A model generated the notes under the pieces. The model had not been told where the DNA came from. It worked only from the letters and a program-made list of their open reading frames with translations, and did no database searches. DNA of 7,753 nt, taken from positions 1 to 7,753 of the forward strand of contig CAYSLA010000165.1 of assembly GCA_964431685.1 (NCBI GenBank). The letters are read 5' to 3'. Below are positions 5,666 through 7,753 of this stretch, in pieces. The stretch's first letter is position 1. Each line of letters opens with the position of its first letter. This DNA is from CAYSLA01 sp964431685 (GTDB lineage: Bacteria > Armatimonadota > UBA5829). Both the position numbers and the translations under genes were made by a program.

Positions 5666-7198
5666 CTAGCTCGTGGCGAAAAGGGTGCCAGGGTTCAGTC
5701 GCATTTCCGGGTCGAAAAGGCGCTTCAGCGCGCGCATTTCGTTCACTGCTTCCGGTCCGTACATCATCTCCAGGAAGGGGGCCTTGAGCTTTCCGATGCC
5801 GTGCTCCGCCGAGACGGAACCGCCGAGCGACACCACTTCCCTCGCCCACTGCAGATACAGTGACTTGCCCCTATCATAGTCATCCATATCCCTTGGGAGG
5901 ATGTTGACGTGAACGTGGTTATCTCCTATGTGACCGAATATGACCGATTCCAGCCGGGCATCGAGAAGCCCGGACTCATACATCGCCATCACTGATACGA
6001 GTTGCGAATCCGGCACCGACATATCCGTTCCCAGCTTTGTGAGCGCAGGATATTCGCGCTTGCGCTCATCAACCAGCAGGTTCACCGCTTCGGGGATCGC
6101 GTGCCGGAAGGCTTTGAGCGATTCCATCTCCTTGTCGTTGGTTGCGAACCACGTGTCGTCGTCACTGCCGCCGAGCTCCATCACGGCTTCCATCGCTGCA
6201 AGCACCATTTCTTCGCACGTTTCATCGTCTTCGGCGTGGTATTCGAGGTAAACCGCGGTGTGATACTCAGGTTTGGGCGCGGGGATCTTCTCAAATGCGG
6301 GGTACTGGGATTTTGCCTTGCGCAGCAGGTCCAGTGCATCGTGGTTGAAGAACTCTATCGCTGACGGTCTCGCGTTCACTGCGGCGATACCGGGCACTCC
6401 TTCACCCCTCAGCGCCCGAACCAGACTCAGCGCCGCTTCTTGCGACGGCAGGAAGACCGTGAGTCCATTTACTGCCCCAGGCTTGGGAATCAGACGCAAT
6501 TCCGCGCGCGTGACCACGCCGAGGGTTCCCTCCATCCCTATGAACAAGTCAATGAGGTCCACGTTATCTCGAACGTAATAGCCGGCAGCGTTTTTGATGG
6601 TGGGCACTTCGTATGAAGGCAGCTTTTCGCTGATGGTGCGGCCGCTGTCCGATACCAGCTCAAAGGCTCTTCCATGAGCAAATGTTTCACCCCTGCTAAT
6701 GCTCAGCGTGTCACCATCCGCAAGAACCACGCGCAGAGATTTCACCCATCTTCGGGTCGGTCCGTATCGGAACGACATCGCTCCGGAGGCATTGCACGCA
6801 ATCATTCCACCGATGGATGCCGAGGTTTCGGTGGGGTCAGGCGGGAAGAACAGCCCTGATTCTGCGGCCAGATCCCTTACTTCACTCAGCAACACGCCGG
6901 GCTCGACGGTGATTAAACCTTCCCCTCTACCTTCGTCAAATCTGACATTGCCGACCGCTTTCATCCTGCTCAGGTTTAGCACCAGTCCGCCTTGAGGCAC
7001 TGCCCCGGCGGCTATTCCCGTGCGCGCGCCCTGGATCGTCACGGCCTGGCCCGAAGCTGCGCTCTGCCGCACTATCGAGACGACTTCGGATTCGGTCGAA
7101 GGCAGCCCGACGCAGTCTGCAGATCCTCTTGTGCGGGATTCATCTCTCAGATACTCTTCGTGCTCCGTCCCAAAAGGCTGAATCAAGTGCTCGGTCAT
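5666..7198 (-). CDS. FAD-linked oxidase of the GlcD / D-lactate dehydrogenase family
   Basis: A 510-residue flavoprotein expected to oxidise a D-2-hydroxyacid such as glycolate, D-lactate or D-2-hydroxyglutarate, and to pass electrons to a quinone, cytochrome or ETF-type acceptor. The N-terminal FAD_binding_4 (VAO/PCMH fold) domain covers about 30-210. It shows the FAD-binding stretches VTIQGARTG and PPDPTETSASIGG (119-131) with CNASGA after it. The C-terminal FAD-oxidase_C domain covers about 240-505, with TDMSVP (391-396), GHIGDNHVH (422-430), SAEHGIG (463-469) and the terminal FDPEMRLNPG. His423, His428 or His430, and Glu465 correspond to the metal-binding set known in D-2-hydroxyglutarate dehydrogenase. 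No iron-sulfur domain is fused and no GlcE/GlcF genes are adjacent. The ATG at 7198 with GGAGGA 9 nt upstream is the start; an in-frame start at 7294 would run through the promoter region. It reads toward the cyclase gene, but the gap of about 240 bp argues against strict coupling. Confidence 0.92.
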   Translation of the reverse strand: MTEHLIQPFGTEHEEYLRDESRTRGSADCVGLPSTESEVVSIVRQSAASGQAVTIQGARTGIAAGAVPQGGLVLNLSRMKAVGNVRFDEGRGEGLITVEPGVLLSEVRDLAAESGLFFPPDPTETSASIGGMIACNASGAMSFRYGPTRRWVKSLRVVLADGDTLSISRGETFAHGRAFELVSDSGRTISEKLPSYEVPTIKNAAGYYVRDNVDLIDLFIGMEGTLGVVTRAELRLIPKPGAVNGLTVFLPSQEAALSLVRALRGEGVPGIAAVNARPSAIEFFNHDALDLLRKAKSQYPAFEKIPAPKPEYHTAVYLEYHAEDDETCEEMVLAAMEAVMELGGSDDDTWFATNDKEMESLKAFRHAIPEAVNLLVDERKREYPALTKLGTDMSVPDSQLVSVMAMYESGLLDARLESVIFGHIGDNHVHVNILPRDMDDYDRGKSLYLQWAREVVSLGGSVSAEHGIGKLKAPFLEMMYGPEAVNEMRALKRLFDPEMRLNPGTLFATS

Positions 7199-7220
7199 GT
7201 AGTAGCTTCCTCCGATAATA

Positions 7221-7250
7221 AATATATCAGTAAACGCCTCACGCAGGCAA
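7221..7250 (-). promoter_or_regulatory. Candidate promoter of the FAD oxidase gene
   Basis: TTGCCT (7250-7245, 4/6) and TATATT (7226-7221, 5/6) at 18-bp spacing. The start would be near 7214, leaving a short leader of about 16 nt that just contains the ribosome site GGAGGA (7213-7208). A perfect TATAAT farther upstream (7343-7338) has no good -35 but could start a longer leader. Confidence 0.4.
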
Positions 7251-7262
7251 CTGACAGGCATC

Positions 7263-7294
7263 TTGTGGTGCAGGCTGGAAGAGAGGCACCACAA
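7263..7294. repeat. Hairpin upstream of the FAD oxidase gene
   Basis: TTGTGGTGC (7263-7271) and GCACCACAA (7286-7294) form a perfect 9-bp stem with a 14-nt loop. It would lie upstream of the near promoter, as a possible protein-binding site, or inside the leader if transcription starts from the upstream TATAAT. No T-run follows on the minus strand. Confidence 0.45.
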
Positions 7295-7379
7295 ACCATT
7301 TTTCCGCTAAAGAAGGGCGAGGGGGCATAAAGGAACAATTATACATGGTGTGGAGTCGAATAAACGAAGATTAGAGTCC

Positions 7380-7396
7380 ACTGCGCGCAGTATACT
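7380..7396 (+). promoter_or_regulatory. -10 element with overlapping 12-bp palindromic operator for the secreted-protein gene
   Basis: ACTGCGCGCAGT (7380-7391) is a perfect 12-bp palindrome running directly into TATACT (7391-7396, 5/6). No good -35 exists at 16-18 bp, which suggests activator-dependent or repressor-controlled use. AGTATACT (7389-7396) is itself palindromic, so the -10 could work in either direction. Confidence 0.4.
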
Positions 7397-7436
7397 CACC
7401 TATGGTCAGGGACGTGTGTCCCGAACCATAGGTGAG
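7395..7436 (+). repeat. Long hairpin in the leader of the secreted-protein gene
   Basis: CTCACCTATGGT (7395-7406) pairs perfectly with ACCATAGGTGAG (7425-7436). Inside it, after a 2x2 internal loop, GGGAC (7409-7413) pairs with GTCCC (7418-7422) around the tetraloop GTGT. A transcript starting a few bases after the -10 would begin in this stem. It ends 36 nt before the ATG at 7473. It could be an operator, an mRNA-stabilising 5' stem or a structured regulatory leader. There is no T-run, so an ordinary terminator is unlikely. Confidence 0.6.
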
Positions 7437-7472
7437 GCAATTCATGGTCTTCTTCAGTGAGCGGAGGTTGTT

Positions 7473-7753
7473 ATGAGCCTTAGCAGAGTTTGGTCTTGCT
7501 TCTTGGCAGTTCTCGGCGTGCTGCTCTTATGCACGGCCGCACCAGCCGAGAAGCCGATGTGGTATACCTACCACGGCGATGTGCATCGGACAGGCCAGAA
7601 CCCGGACAGCACAATGGACCCGGCTGGAATACGCCTTATCTGGGTGTTTCCGAGGGCCGGAAGCTCCAATCTTACAGAAGAAGACACCGCGATAGATGAC
7701 ACCAATGCGGACGACTTCGCGGCTGCCGGTTGGCAGTTTTCGCAGCCCAGCAC
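7473..7753 (+). CDS. Secreted protein with propeller-like N-terminus, 3' end cut by window edge
   Basis: 93 complete codons are visible. Residues 1-25 form a signal peptide: Arg at 5, hydrophobic core FLAVLGVLLL, and a good signal peptidase I site after TAAPA, so the mature protein starts at Glu26. The cysteine in LLLC lacks the small residue required at -1 for a lipobox, so it is probably not a lipoprotein. The mature start WYTYHGDVHRTG followed by a short linker and LIWVF resembles the first strand of PQQ-like (quinoprotein) beta-propeller proteins, which often begin W-x-x-x-x-x-D-x-x-R-T-G. Downstream, DDTNADDFAAAGW is reminiscent of golvesin-C or sugar-binding-like modules, a weak resemblance. 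GGAGG lies 5 nt before the ATG. Function is unknown; an exported binding or structural protein is the safest reading. Confidence 0.75.
   Translation, partial: MSLSRVWSCFLAVLGVLLLCTAAPAEKPMWYTYHGDVHRTGQNPDSTMDPAGIRLIWVFPRAGSSNLTEEDTAIDDTNADDFAAAGWQFSQPS

Noticed and set aside
5940..6578. Several plus-strand frames of about 100 codons opposite the FAD oxidase
   Set aside because: Ser/Arg-rich antisense translations of a well-supported coding region.
7518..7545. Lipoprotein signal in the secreted protein
   Set aside because: The residue before the cysteine is Leu, which does not fit a lipobox, and a good signal peptidase I site follows.
1..7753. CRISPR array, toxin-antitoxin pair or defence island
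   Set aside because: No regularly spaced repeats, no Cas-like proteins and no small overlapping gene pair with toxin-like features were found on either strand.

Overview
The window reads as bacterial chromosome of moderate GC carrying one end of an integrated element. The gene mix is a DUF5679-type zinc ribbon, a CHASE3-PAS-GGDEF cyclase, a GlcD-like FAD oxidase and a secreted propeller-type protein. Together with palindromic intergenic repeats this suggests an environmental lineage such as Armatimonadota or Chloroflexota, but that is a weak guess because there is no rRNA or marker gene.

Layout: positions 1-315 (minus) hold the N-terminal part of a protein ending in a Cys-x2-Cys zinc-ribbon domain. 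It is cut by the window edge. Positions 316-767 hold no convincing gene. Positions 768-2198 (minus) are the accessory part: a 127-residue charged protein of unknown function downstream of a complete tyrosine recombinase, with a good promoter framed by an inverted repeat. About 240 bp upstream of the recombinase is the exact 5' half (nucleotides 1-38) of a tRNA-Arg(UCU) gene. It keeps its own promoter on the right and is cut immediately after the anticodon loop. I read this as an attachment junction: host chromosome to the right, element to the left. The tRNA 3' half is not in the window, so the far end of the element is unseen.

Positions 2564-3636 (plus) are a promoter and a D-2-hydroxyacid dehydrogenase. 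A hairpin and a 122-bp nested palindrome separate it from a convergent membrane diguanylate cyclase (3829-5424, minus). A GlcD/LDHD-type FAD oxidoreductase follows (5666-7198, minus). A structured intergenic region with a 12-bp palindrome and a long hairpin precedes the start of a secreted protein (7473 to the edge, plus).

The host genes do not form one operon. The NAD-dependent and FAD-dependent 2-hydroxyacid enzymes might act on related substrates, but nothing in the sequence ties them together. No CRISPR array, rRNA, intact tRNA, defence system or recognisable new multi-gene system was found. The most interesting feature is the integrase/split-tRNA arrangement, in which the host tRNA promoter now points into the integrase gene.
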